Of a stretch of 64,000 bases of DNA, positions 16,870 through 25,781 are shown piece by piece. Below the pieces are notes generated by a model. The model had not been told where the DNA came from. It searched no databases and saw only the letters and a list, made by a program, of their open reading frames with translations. Source of the stretch: CAUZIZ01 sp965219005 (GTDB lineage: Bacteria; Acidobacteriota; UBA6911; RPQK01; JAJDTT01); the NCBI GenBank assembly GCA_965219005.1, contig CBDCMS010000004.1:2976001-3040000 (forward strand), read 5' to 3'. How positions within the stretch are numbered: position 1 is the first letter of the stretch; every line of letters starts with the position of its first letter. The position numbers and the translations under genes are program-made.

Positions 16870-17859
16870 ATGAAATCTATTCGGCAGAGGCCCCTGGGGA
16901 ATACGGGAATCAAGGTCTCTGAAGTCGGCCTTGGATGCTGGGGAATCGGCGGCCCCATGCGGCGTGACGGGACAGTATCCGGCTACGGACAGGTCGAAGA
17001 CTCGGAATCTGTTGCGATGCTCACACAGGGCTTCGACAGCGGCCTCAACTTTGTTGATACTGCTCCCTGGTATGGAGACGGACACTCTGAGCGTCTGGTA
17101 GGTAGGGCCCTTCGCGGGCGCCGTGACCAGATCATCGTCTCATCCAAGGTCGGAATCTACCTGGAGGACGAACAGTACACGAGTGACTACTCGGGCGATT
17201 ACATCATGGCCCACTACCAGGACTCGCTGGAGCGCCTGGGGACAGATTACATCGATATCTACGTCCTTCATTCCCCATCAACTGAACTCTACCAGCGCTC
17301 GGGCCTCGAGGCGCTGAAGGAGCTCAAACGAAAGGGCGTGATCCGGGCTTTTGGAATTTCCTTTCCTGCTTCCCACGAAGAAAGCGAGCGCTTCTTCCTT
17401 CCCCTCTGCGAAGACGAACAAGTTGAGATTGTCCAGTTGAGATTCAATCTCCTGTCCTGGCTGCCTCGACGCAGTATTCTTGCGAAGCTAGACTCCCTGG
17501 GTATTGGTGTGATCTGCCGTGAACCCTTCTACTTCGGCTACCTCACCGGCCGCTTCACACGAGAAACAGTATTCGATCCTGCCTCTGATGTGCGCTCAAC
17601 CTGGCCCAGAGAGCGCCACCTTAGCCTGGTTGAGGCTGCCGAGAACTTCGGATTTCTGAAGCACGAATTGAACTGCTCGGAATCCCAGGCGGCTCTCGGT
17701 TATTGTCTGACCCCAAGCAGTGTATCGACTGTCATTCCCGGGGCGATGACCGTGGAAGAAATGAAGGACAATCTCGGCGCCTCCAACCTCGAATTCCAAC
17801 CCAGCTGGATCGAGCAGATCGAGCGGGTTCAAGAAGAGCAACTTGGAGAAGAACTGTAG
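16870..17859 (+). CDS. Aldo/keto reductase
   Basis: 329-residue TIM-barrel NAD(P)H oxidoreductase. The N-terminus RPLGNTGIKVSEVGLGCWGIGG is the standard AKR strand-turn. The catalytic D63 and Y68 are in NFVDTAPWYGDGHSE, with the active-site lysine in VSSKVG and the histidine in YVLHSPS. The C-terminal cofactor motif is SSVSTVIPGAMTVEEMKDN. It resembles the L-fucose dehydrogenase/galactose dehydrogenase-like and YajO-like groups that reduce or oxidise sugars and aldehydes. It is the first of three metabolic genes on this strand, followed by a class IV aminotransferase and a hydroxyacyl-CoA dehydrogenase. GGGGAACGCCTG lies just upstream of the ATG. Confidence 0.9.
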   Translation: MKSIRQRPLGNTGIKVSEVGLGCWGIGGPMRRDGTVSGYGQVEDSESVAMLTQGFDSGLNFVDTAPWYGDGHSERLVGRALRGRRDQIIVSSKVGIYLEDEQYTSDYSGDYIMAHYQDSLERLGTDYIDIYVLHSPSTELYQRSGLEALKELKRKGVIRAFGISFPASHEESERFFLPLCEDEQVEIVQLRFNLLSWLPRRSILAKLDSLGIGVICREPFYFGYLTGRFTRETVFDPASDVRSTWPRERHLSLVEAAENFGFLKHELNCSESQAALGYCLTPSSVSTVIPGAMTVEEMKDNLGASNLEFQPSWIEQIERVQEEQLGEEL

Positions 17860-17912
17860 CAGACATCGGCAGTCCCTATGCTCCCTCGCCCCAATGGATA
17901 CCCAGAGAGAAG

Positions 17913-18824
17913 ATGGGAGCAATAGTCTATCTCAGGGACCAATTGGTGCCCGCAACCGAGGCTTCCCTGGCGATCCACGATGCCGGAATCGTGTTTGGCG
18001 CGACCGTCAGCGAGATGACGCGCACGTTCAAGCACCAACCCTTCCGCCTGGACGACCACCTCCAGCGCCTCTTCCGCTCTTGTCGCTATGCCGGGATATC
18101 TCCGCCGCTGGACTGGAGTCAGATGAGGGAGGTTTCGCTAGAGGTCGTGGCTCAGAACGCATCACTCCTTCCCGAGGAGCAAGAACTGAGCCTGGTCCAT
18201 TTCCTCACACCGGGTGAAATTCCGAGCTACGGCGGCCTGGGATCCTCGAACGTGCCCACGAGCCCTACGCTTTGTATTCACACGTTCCCCCTACACTTTA
18301 GAAGGTTCACGTCCCTTTTCACCGAGGGAGCCCACGTCGTGACTCCTTCGATTCGCCATCCCCCACCCCAGTGTGTTGATCCCAAGATCAAACATCGAAG
18401 CCGAATGTATCAATGGTTGGGTGACCAGCAGTCACACCAGGTCGATCCCCAGGCAATCAGCTTGTTTCTCGATCTTGACGGCAACGTGACCGAGACCAGC
18501 GGGGCAAACTTCGCAATCGTGCGCCACTCAACCTTGGTTGCACCCACTTTTCGCAACACTCTCCCCGGAATCAGCCTGCTTACGGTAACAGAGCTGTGCG
18601 CGGAGTTGGGAATTGGCTTCGAGCAGCAGGATTTCCAGGTCTCGGATGTCGTCAACGCAGATGAAGCTCTCCTGCTTACGACTCCCTACTGCCTGGCCCC
18701 GGTAACACGAATCAATAGTTCACGTATCGGGACTGGTGAGGTACAGGGACCGATATTCAGAAGGCTCATCGAGGCCTGGAGCCAGCGTGTGAATCTGAAC
18801 ATCGTTGGGCAGATTTTGGGGTGA
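17913..18824 (+). CDS. Class IV aminotransferase (BCAT / D-amino acid transaminase / ADC lyase fold)
   Basis: 303 residues of PLP fold type IV. Start ATG 17913 begins MGAIVYLRDQLVPATEASLA, the usual first strand of the family; the open frame extends upstream over the end of the reductase gene but without homology. The next motif, IHDAGIVFGATVSEMTRTF, is the conserved substrate loop. The Schiff-base lysine is K160 in DPKIKHRSRMYQW, followed by ETSGANFAIV and LPGISLLTVTELC, which bind the cofactor phosphate. The substrate could be branched-chain or D-amino acids; the sequence does not decide. It begins 53 bases after the aldo/keto reductase stop and is probably co-transcribed with it. Confidence 0.85.
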   Translation: MGAIVYLRDQLVPATEASLAIHDAGIVFGATVSEMTRTFKHQPFRLDDHLQRLFRSCRYAGISPPLDWSQMREVSLEVVAQNASLLPEEQELSLVHFLTPGEIPSYGGLGSSNVPTSPTLCIHTFPLHFRRFTSLFTEGAHVVTPSIRHPPPQCVDPKIKHRSRMYQWLGDQQSHQVDPQAISLFLDLDGNVTETSGANFAIVRHSTLVAPTFRNTLPGISLLTVTELCAELGIGFEQQDFQVSDVVNADEALLLTTPYCLAPVTRINSSRIGTGEVQGPIFRRLIEAWSQRVNLNIVGQILG

Positions 18825-18939
18825 GGACTAGACTGCAACTGTATTCGCTAGAGGATCATGGGAGAGTCAACCGAAGTTTCTTTCTCGAACAGGGCCAGCA
18901 CATCCGAGACTGGGGCCGACCTGAAATCTGAGGAATCCT

Positions 18940-19887
18940 ATGAAAGCGGAAGATATCCAGCGTGTTTCGGTTCTGGGACTGGGAACCATGGGCCATGGAA
19001 TCGCACAGTGCTTCGCTGCCGGAGGCTGCCAGGTTCGGTGCTATGACGAACTCCCTGCGGCACGAAGCAGTCTCATTCAGAGAATCCGCGCCAATCTGGA
19101 GCAGATGGTCGAAGCCGGGCTCTACCCTGAAGAGTCCGTCCCTGAAATCGAGAGTCGGGTTCAGCTGTGTGAGAGCGAAGGGGAAGCGCTCGAGGGTACC
19201 CAGTTTGTCACTGAGGCAGTTGTCGAAGATCTAGGAGTCAAGCAAGACCTCTTCTCCAGGATTGAGGACTTTGTCTCCTCCGACTGCATCCTTGCTAGTA
19301 ACACCTCGAGCTTTCCCATGACCCAGATCTCGGAGCGGATGCGTCTACCCCAGCGGGCGGTCGTCACCCACTGGTTCAACCCTCCCCACATTGTGCCGCT
19401 AGTGGAAGTTGTGCCCGGAGAAAACACGGACCAAGAGATAGCCCAGACGGTCGTCGAGTTGGCTGAGCGGATCCGGAAACTACCCATTCTTCTCAACCGG
19501 GAGCTTCCAGGTTTCCTAGTCAATCGGATCCAGGTCGCAATTCTTCGGGAGGTCTGCGATCTTCTAGACCAGGGCGTCGCGAGTGTGGAAGACATCGACC
19601 GGGCTATTCGAGGAAGCGTGGGTCTTAGATTTGCCGCGATGGGTCCTCTCGAAGTCGCCGACTTTGCAGGCCACGACGTGGGCGCCAGCGTCTTCCAGAA
19701 TCTGGCTCCGCACATCTGTTCGAATGCAGAGCTTCCCTCATCGATCCGAACCCTGGTCGAAGCCGGTCATTTGGGGGCAAAATCAGGAAAGGGTTTCTAT
19801 GATCACCCTCCCGATTCCGTCGAAGCCAGGCGCAGGGAACGAGATCGACATTTCCTGGAGATCGCGAAGATGTTCTACGCTAGCTAG
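18940..19887 (+). CDS. 3-hydroxyacyl-CoA dehydrogenase family protein
   Basis: 315 residues. The Rossmann NAD motif GLGTMGHGIAQCFAAGG is at residues 13-29, NTSSFPMTQIS is the conserved substrate segment, and the catalytic histidine is H144 in THWFNPPHIVPLVEVVPG. The C-terminal helical domain (LPGFLVNRIQVAILREVCDLL; GPLEVADFAGHDVG) is intact. This matches single-domain 3-hydroxybutyryl-CoA dehydrogenases and the lambda-crystallin/L-gulonate dehydrogenase relatives. The ATG at 18940 has GAGGAA just upstream. With the preceding reductase and aminotransferase it may belong to a catabolic pathway of an amino acid or sugar acid. A role in classical beta-oxidation is not supported by neighbours. Confidence 0.88.
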   Translation: MKAEDIQRVSVLGLGTMGHGIAQCFAAGGCQVRCYDELPAARSSLIQRIRANLEQMVEAGLYPEESVPEIESRVQLCESEGEALEGTQFVTEAVVEDLGVKQDLFSRIEDFVSSDCILASNTSSFPMTQISERMRLPQRAVVTHWFNPPHIVPLVEVVPGENTDQEIAQTVVELAERIRKLPILLNRELPGFLVNRIQVAILREVCDLLDQGVASVEDIDRAIRGSVGLRFAAMGPLEVADFAGHDVGASVFQNLAPHICSNAELPSSIRTLVEAGHLGAKSGKGFYDHPPDSVEARRRERDRHFLEIAKMFYAS

Positions 19888-19959
19888 CCCGCACCGAAGA
19901 ACTGGCAGTCCGCTGTTGCGCAATTGCCGCCCAAACCAATTCGACTAGAATAGAACCCA

Positions 19960-21636
19960 ATGAAGGGGCGAGTTGTGCTTATCCTGGGTTGTTTGTCGCT
20001 TTGGCTTGCTCCCCAACTCCTGGCGTTCGAATCCGACCTCAGGGCCAGTGTCAGATCGGCCACCGCAAGGCTTCGCAAACAAGCAGGCTCCGCTGCAGCC
20101 AGCCAGCATGTCAACAACTCCAAACCGAATTCGGAGAAAATGGTTCCCGTTTATGTGGTCTTACGTGGGGATCCCGCAGTTCGGACCATCCTCGAAGCGC
20201 GTACGCCCTCGTTCCGGCGTTCGACTGCTAGAGTGAAACAGAGAGTCTCACAGATTCGGGCTCAACAGGAGTCTGTCCTGACGCGGCTTCGCTTCCTGGG
20301 CGCTCGACAAAGTTTCAGCTATCAGCGGCTGGCCAACGCCATTCAAGTCAGAGTACCGTCTGCGAGTCTTCCTGAAATCCTCTCGATGCCGGAGGTCCTA
20401 CGGATCGATCCCGTGACCCTGCATGAGCTAACTCATGATTCCAGCGTTCCCTACACGGGAGCTCCCGTAGTTTGGGGCAGCGCCATTATCCCTCAAGATG
20501 GTAGTGGCATCACGATCGGCGTTATTGACACCGGTATCGACTACACACACGCCAATTTTGGGGGATCAGGGTTGGTCCCAGACTTTGAAGGAAACGACCC
20601 TGATGTCATCGAGCCGGGAACGTTTCCCAACACGAAAGTCGTTGGCGGGCACGATTTTGTCGGCAACGCCTATAACGCGGCGTCCAATGATCCGGGAATC
20701 AACACGCCGATTCCTGACTCAGATCCTTTGGATTGTAATGGACATGGAACTCACATCGCGGGATCGGCGGCAGGTGGTGGCGTCACCCTCGGAGGAAATG
20801 GCTATGAGGGTCCTTACACAGAGGACCTGGACTTCGCCGAATTCGCAATTGCACCCGGCGTCGCCCCTGGGGCACAACTCCATGCCCTGAAGGTCTTCGG
20901 CTGCCAGGGCGCAAGCCTGTTGGTCATGGCTGCTTTGGAATATGCTGCCGATCCCAACATTGACGGAGACTTCAGCGATCGTCTGGACGTCGTCAATTTG
21001 TCGGTAGGCGTCCCCTTTGCAAATGGTCTCGATTCTTCAGAGACCGAGTTGGAGATCCTCAAGAACCTGGCCGAGCTGGGAACGTCGGTAGTAGCCAGTG
21101 CCGGTAATAACGGGAATACCTTCTACGCCGTCGCTGCACCCGGCATGGCACCGACCGCCATCTCGGTTGCCGCCTTGGATGATCGAGGAGTTGTCCTGGA
21201 GGGCATCAGGGTAACCAGCCCCGCCGAGATCATGGGCTTTTACCAGGCCAAGGAGGGGCAACTGACGAAGGCTCTCTCAGAAACCGGGCCCATTTCGGGA
21301 AGCCTGTCCCTTGCGGACCCCTACACATCCTGTTCGGCTTTGAACAACGCCCCAGCAATCAGTGGGAAGATCGCCTTGCTGAGACGGGGCGATTGTGACT
21401 TTCGGACCAAGATCTTGAATGCACAGCAGGCTGGAGCCCTGGCGGTCGTGGTCAAGAACGACGCCGACACTCCTTTGATTCCGATGTCGGGAAACTCCGC
21501 CGACATCACGATTCCTGGAGTCATGATCTCTCTCACAACCGGCAGCCTCCTCGAGTCTTCCGTCCTGCCTAGCAGCCTGTCGGACTTTCGAGGTCACACC
21601 GAACGGGCATCATTAGTGTATGGCGAATCGATTTAG
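19960..21636 (+). pseudogene. Subtilisin-like serine protease, N-terminal segment (split by IS1182 copy B)
   Basis: First 537 codons of a secreted S8 protease, then 22 codons read into the insertion sequence. A signal peptide (LILGCLSLWLAPQLLAFES) precedes an inhibitor-I9-like propeptide (about residues 50-150). The catalytic domain begins with D190 in IGVIDTGIDYTH and H265 in NGHGTHIAGS; the oxyanion Asn lies in ASAGNNGN. A protease-associated (PA) domain is inserted (about 430-537, SCSALNNAPAISGKIALL...). The gene is cut at a CTAG (21569-21572) within the PA domain, before the catalytic serine, so this piece alone cannot be active. Removing the IS plus one CTAG restores a single 1264-residue frame with the segment at 23147. 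Confidence 0.93.
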
Positions 21637-23142
21637 AACAGTAGATCGAGAGACTCCTTATCTGTTTCCTCCTTCGGTGCAGGAATGGCTGCCGGAGACG
21701 CATCTGGCTCGCTTCGTGGTGGAGGTGGTGAGCAAGCTGGAGTTGAGGAAGTTGGAGGATTCCTACACGAAACGGGGATCGGAAGGATACCATCCGGCGG
21801 TGATGCTGGCGTTGTTGTTTTACGGGTATGCGACGGGGGTGTTTTCGAGTCGGAAGTTGGAGCAAGCCACCTACGATTCGGTGGCGTTTCGCTACCTCGC
21901 CGGCAACACGCATCCGGATCACGACACCATAGCCCATTTCCGAAAGCGGTTTTTGGAAGAGCTGAAGCCGCTGTTTGTGGAGATCTTGCTGCTGGCCCAG
22001 GCGATGGGATTTCTGAAGTTGGGCCGAGTGAGTTTGGATGGCACGAAGGTCAAAGCCAATGCCTCCAAGCACAGTGCGTTGAGCTGGGGGCACATCCAGA
22101 AACTGGAAGCGCGGCTGCGAGAAGAAGTGGACGAGTTGATGCAGCTGGCCGAGGAAGCGGATGGACGAGAAGAAACGGAAGGGATGGACATCCCGGCCGA
22201 GCTGGCGCGGCGGGAAGCACGGTTGAAAGCGATCGATCAAGCGAAGCAGAAGCTGGTCGAGCGGGCGGCCGAGCGGCAGGCGGCCGAGCACGCCGAATAT
22301 GAAGGGAAGGTGGCCAAGCGGCAAGCCCAGAGGAAAAGGGGAAACAAACCGAAGGGTCGCGAACCCAAACCGCCCCGAGGAGGAATCCGAGACCAGGATC
22401 AGATCAATCTGACGGATGAAGATTCTCGGATCATGCCGGTCTCGGGCGGGGGATTTGAGCAATGCTACAACGCTCAGGCCCTGGTGGATAACGACAGTCT
22501 GTTGATTGTGGCCGTTCATGTCACGCCAAACGCCAATGACAAGAAAGAACTGAAACCGGCCCTGGCGGCGCTGCACGCATTGCCGGAGTCGTTGGGTCGG
22601 CCCCAGGAGCTGCTGGCCGACAACGGCTACTTCAGTGGTGCCAACGTGGAGCTTTGTAGCGAGCATGCGGTCCTTCCCTATATTGCGGTCGAGCGGGAAG
22701 CCCACCACTTGCCGCCGAACGAACGCTGGAAAGAACCGGAGCCACCCGGGGAAGACGCCGATGCGGTGGAGCAGATGAGATACCGGTTGAAGACCCCGGC
22801 GGGTCGAGCCATCTACGGGCAACGCAAAGCTGTCCCCGAGCCCGTCTTTGGGATCATCAAATCGGTGATGGGCTTTGCGCAGTTCTCTCTCCGAGGAGCG
22901 GAGGCGGCAGACGGGGAGTGGACTCTGGCCAGCATCGCCTGGAATCTGAAAAGAATGTACAACCTCGCCTGCCGCCAGCCGAAGCTGGCCCGTGCCACCC
23001 TCTGAAGAGGTGGGCCAGGTCGTTTCAGCGGCCAAATCACCGCCGCAGATCAGACGATTCATCGATTTCGTGCTTGGTCGTGCAAGACTTTGGATCAAAC
23101 GTCAAATTTCAGAAGTGCCTGTGAGTCAAGTCCGACAGGCTG
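21573..23142 (+). mobile_element. IS1182-family insertion sequence, copy B (inside the subtilase gene)
   Basis: A 1570-base element identical in layout to copy A, in opposite orientation, with inverted repeats starting CAGCCTGTCGGACTT and a CTAG duplication at 21569-21572 and 23143-23146. It interrupts the protease gene at a CCT-AGC codon pair. The target duplication and the lack of any other damage to the host gene indicate a recent insertion. Confidence 0.95.
21620..23005 (+). CDS. IS1182-family transposase, copy B
   Basis: 461 residues, identical in translation to the transposase at 7904-9289. The same DDE landmarks are present: VSLDGTKVKANAS (first Asp), LADNGYFSG (second Asp) and the PEPVFGIIKS region (Glu). 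A Lys/Glu/Arg-rich helical insertion separates the first two. It reads in the same direction as the interrupted protease gene, so transcription from the protease promoter could enter it. The ATG at 21620 lies 47 bases from the left end. The element encodes nothing else. Confidence 0.95.
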   Translation: MANRFRTVDRETPYLFPPSVQEWLPETHLARFVVEVVSKLELRKLEDSYTKRGSEGYHPAVMLALLFYGYATGVFSSRKLEQATYDSVAFRYLAGNTHPDHDTIAHFRKRFLEELKPLFVEILLLAQAMGFLKLGRVSLDGTKVKANASKHSALSWGHIQKLEARLREEVDELMQLAEEADGREETEGMDIPAELARREARLKAIDQAKQKLVERAAERQAAEHAEYEGKVAKRQAQRKRGNKPKGREPKPPRGGIRDQDQINLTDEDSRIMPVSGGGFEQCYNAQALVDNDSLLIVAVHVTPNANDKKELKPALAALHALPESLGRPQELLADNGYFSGANVELCSEHAVLPYIAVEREAHHLPPNERWKEPEPPGEDADAVEQMRYRLKTPAGRAIYGQRKAVPEPVFGIIKSVMGFAQFSLRGAEAADGEWTLASIAWNLKRMYNLACRQPKLARATL

Positions 23143-23146
23143 CTAG

Positions 23147-25328
23147 TGGTGTAGACATTCAGCTGGAAGACGGCCTCACGTCGTCCCAGCCGGTTCTGGC
23201 TGATCTGATCAGGGACTTCAGCTCAAGAGGTCCCAGCGCCAGAGGCAACGTCTTGAAGCCGGAGCTTTCGGCGCCGGGCTTTGATATTCTGTCTTCCCTG
23301 GCGGGAACCGGGACGGGCGGAAGAGCCCGAAAAGGCACGTCCATGTCCAGTCCCCACGTCGCCGGAATGGCAGCTCTTCTGAGACAACTCCACCCGAATT
23401 GGACAGCCCAGCAGATCAAAGCGGCGCTGATGAATACGGCGAGCACCCTGTTTGATGCAGGTGGGAACGCGTATCCTGAATCGCTTGCCGGCGCTGGTCG
23501 AGCTCGGGTCGATCGCGCGACCCAAACCAGTGTGACCATCGCCTCCCAGGATAGCCAAGGGGAGGTTTCGTTGTCGCTGGGCAGTCTCAGGCTGAGCCGT
23601 GTCTACTCGAAAAACCACACCCTCGTTTTGACGAATCATGGCTCCGAAGCAAAGACTTTCAGCATTGATGTTGAAGAGACTGTGGGTGAAGCAGGCACCT
23701 CCCTGACTCCCCTCCAAGATACCGTCACCGTTAGCGCCAACGCCACTGCTACGGCCGTGTTGAGCTTCCAGGCGGACCCCTTCCAGTTTGACCGGACGAC
23801 TGACCCCACCACGCCGCTGACCCAGCTGGGCGAACCCCGCCACACTCTCTTCGAAATGAGTGGCAAGATCCGTTTCGACGATGGAGTGCTTCCTTTGTCT
23901 CTTCCCTACTACGGAATCGTCAGCGCCGCCTCAGCTTTGCACGTAGATGCCGCCCGTCTGGCGCTCCCGCGAAGTCCCTCGAATATCCTCTCGCGCTCAA
24001 GCCAGGCCGATCTAATCTCTGTCTCCATTCCAGTCAGCGGTGAGTCAGCCCATCCCTTACCGGTGGTCAGCATCTTCGAGGTCGGGCTCGAAAGCCCCGC
24101 CAACGATTCGACCGACTTCCTGGAGGCCGCTGCTGATATCTTGTGGGTGGGTGTCGCCAGCGACCTGTACTCCGTTCAGGCTTTCTCCGAGGCCCACCTC
24201 TACTTCGGTCTGGCCACCCGGCAAGAGTGGACGACCCCCAATAGCTTGGATTTCGAGATCCTGATCGATACCAATCAGGATGGCACCGATGACTATCGGC
24301 TGCTCGCCTCGAATTCAGGAACGGCTGGAGGGAGCAACAACACCGACACCTTCATCACGACCGTGACCAACCTGGAGACGGGTCAGCGCACACGTGATTC
24401 CCTGATCAACATCGTTCCTCCGGATCTGGCTGATACTGCACTCTTCAATAACAATGTCATGACCCTTCCGGTCTCCTACGATAGTCTCGACCTGAGTGTC
24501 GAGTCTGCAAACTTCGACTACTCGGCGCGGACAACGGTCAGGGACGACCTCAGCGACGAGATCGCCGGGGGTAGCTTTGACGCAGCCAACCCTCTCTTTG
24601 ACATGACCTCCACGGGCCTTTCAGGCTTCCCCCTGCATCTCGACGGAAGCCCAATCCAAGTGAGCGTGGACCCGGTCGCCGTAGCGGCGGCTTCTGCCGA
24701 CCCTCCTCGACTCATTCTTCTTCATCACCACAACGCGGACTCTGAAAGAGCTGAAGTCGTGTCGCTTCACCTTCCGGCCGATCTGGAGATCTCCAGGTTT
24801 GGAGGGAATCTTCAGCTGGTTCAGGTCGGCAGCGATTTCGCAAGTCCACTGCAAGTCAAGCTTGTGGAAGAGAATGGGCAAGGCAGCGTGGGCGGCGTCG
24901 AGGTTACTTTCTCCGCTCCCATCTCTGGCGCCAGTGGCACCTTTGCAAATGGATCTGTCCTCTTCACTACAATCACCTCGGGAGATGGGTTGGCAACTTC
25001 TTCCCCATTCACTGCCAATCTGCTACCGGGAAGCTTCCAGGTCATGGCGGTCGGTGCGGGCGTCCCGGGTCAGATAGAGTTCGATCTGACCATTGAGCCA
25101 GCACTGGTAACGGTCTGCCCAGGAGACATCAATGGGGATCAAACCCGAGACGTCCTCGACCTGATCTTTATGCTGCGGGACATTTCAGGAAAGTCCTCCC
25201 TGACAGGGGAATCTCTGCTTGCAGCCAACCTGGACGGCGACGGCGACATTGACGTTTTGGATGCCGTTCTCCTGCTGCAACACCTATTCGGAGACAAACC
25301 TCTGGCGAATTGTACGGTGGAGCCGTAG
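23147..25328 (+). pseudogene. Subtilisin-like serine protease, C-terminal segment with dockerin
   Basis: The 3' part of the split protease, 727 residues in phase with the 5' part once the IS is removed. It starts in the PA domain/catalytic boundary (GVDIQLEDGLT) and carries the catalytic serine, S603 of the rebuilt protein, in GTSMSSPHVAGMAALLRQ. Fibronectin-like/beta-sandwich regions follow over about 400 residues, then a type I dockerin at the C-terminus with two calcium loops (DINGDQTRDVLDLIFML and NLDGDGDIDVLDAVLLLQ). The dockerin suggests attachment to a cohesin-bearing partner or a processing signal; no cohesin is present here. An upstream open frame starts inside the IS at 22992, but a secreted product from it is unlikely. 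Confidence 0.92.
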
Positions 25329-25511
25329 GAGTCCATCCCAGGGCTGTCGAGCACTTGATCGCTGGCGCCCGAGCGGCCTGCGAGCCTGTGCCATTTCAAC
25401 TTGATGTACACCGGACGAGCTTGACATCGCGATGCCATGCGTTAGCCTGGCTGACATGATTGCCGCAGTTGCTTTTCGAGGAGGGTCAATGTCAGGGCAG
25501 CTGTGGCTTAG

Positions 25512-25781
25512 TACACTGGAACGTAAATACGGCAACGTTTGCAGATGGGGCTTGTGAGGCGAGGTCAAGGCAGGAGGAGGAAGACGATGCTTGGCCATCT
25601 TCGACGACGACCAACGCAGAGATCGTCCACAACCCCCATCTGCCCTGCGGGTGGCGACGGGACGGGCCGATGGCTTTGTCGCTCCTCCTGGCAATACGCA
25701 AGAGTATGGCTTCGTCGTCGCTTCGCGCCCTCGACACCGTCGCGCTCGCCACAAACGTCGCCGTATTTACGTTCCAGTGTA
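25512..25781. mobile_element. Short inverted-repeat element 3, inserted in a signal-peptide coding region
   Basis: A 270-base element with about 30-base terminal inverted repeats (TACACTGGAACGTAAATACG at the left and, on the complementary strand, at the right), flanked by a CTTAG direct repeat at 25507-25511 and 25782-25786. The interior contains GAGGTCAAGGC, a GATG/CATC hairpin, CGACGACCAACGC and GAGATCG, matching the core of element 2, and a second inverted set of related hairpins. It has no transposase. Deleting it with one CTTAG copy recreates a perfect gene start (ATG at 25489 after GAGGAGGG), so its boundaries are well defined. Confidence 0.85.

Noticed and set aside
25284..25754. 156-residue minus-strand frame opposite short element 3
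   Set aside because: It crosses the inverted-repeat element and the 3' flank of the dockerin gene; composition and overlap show it is not coding.
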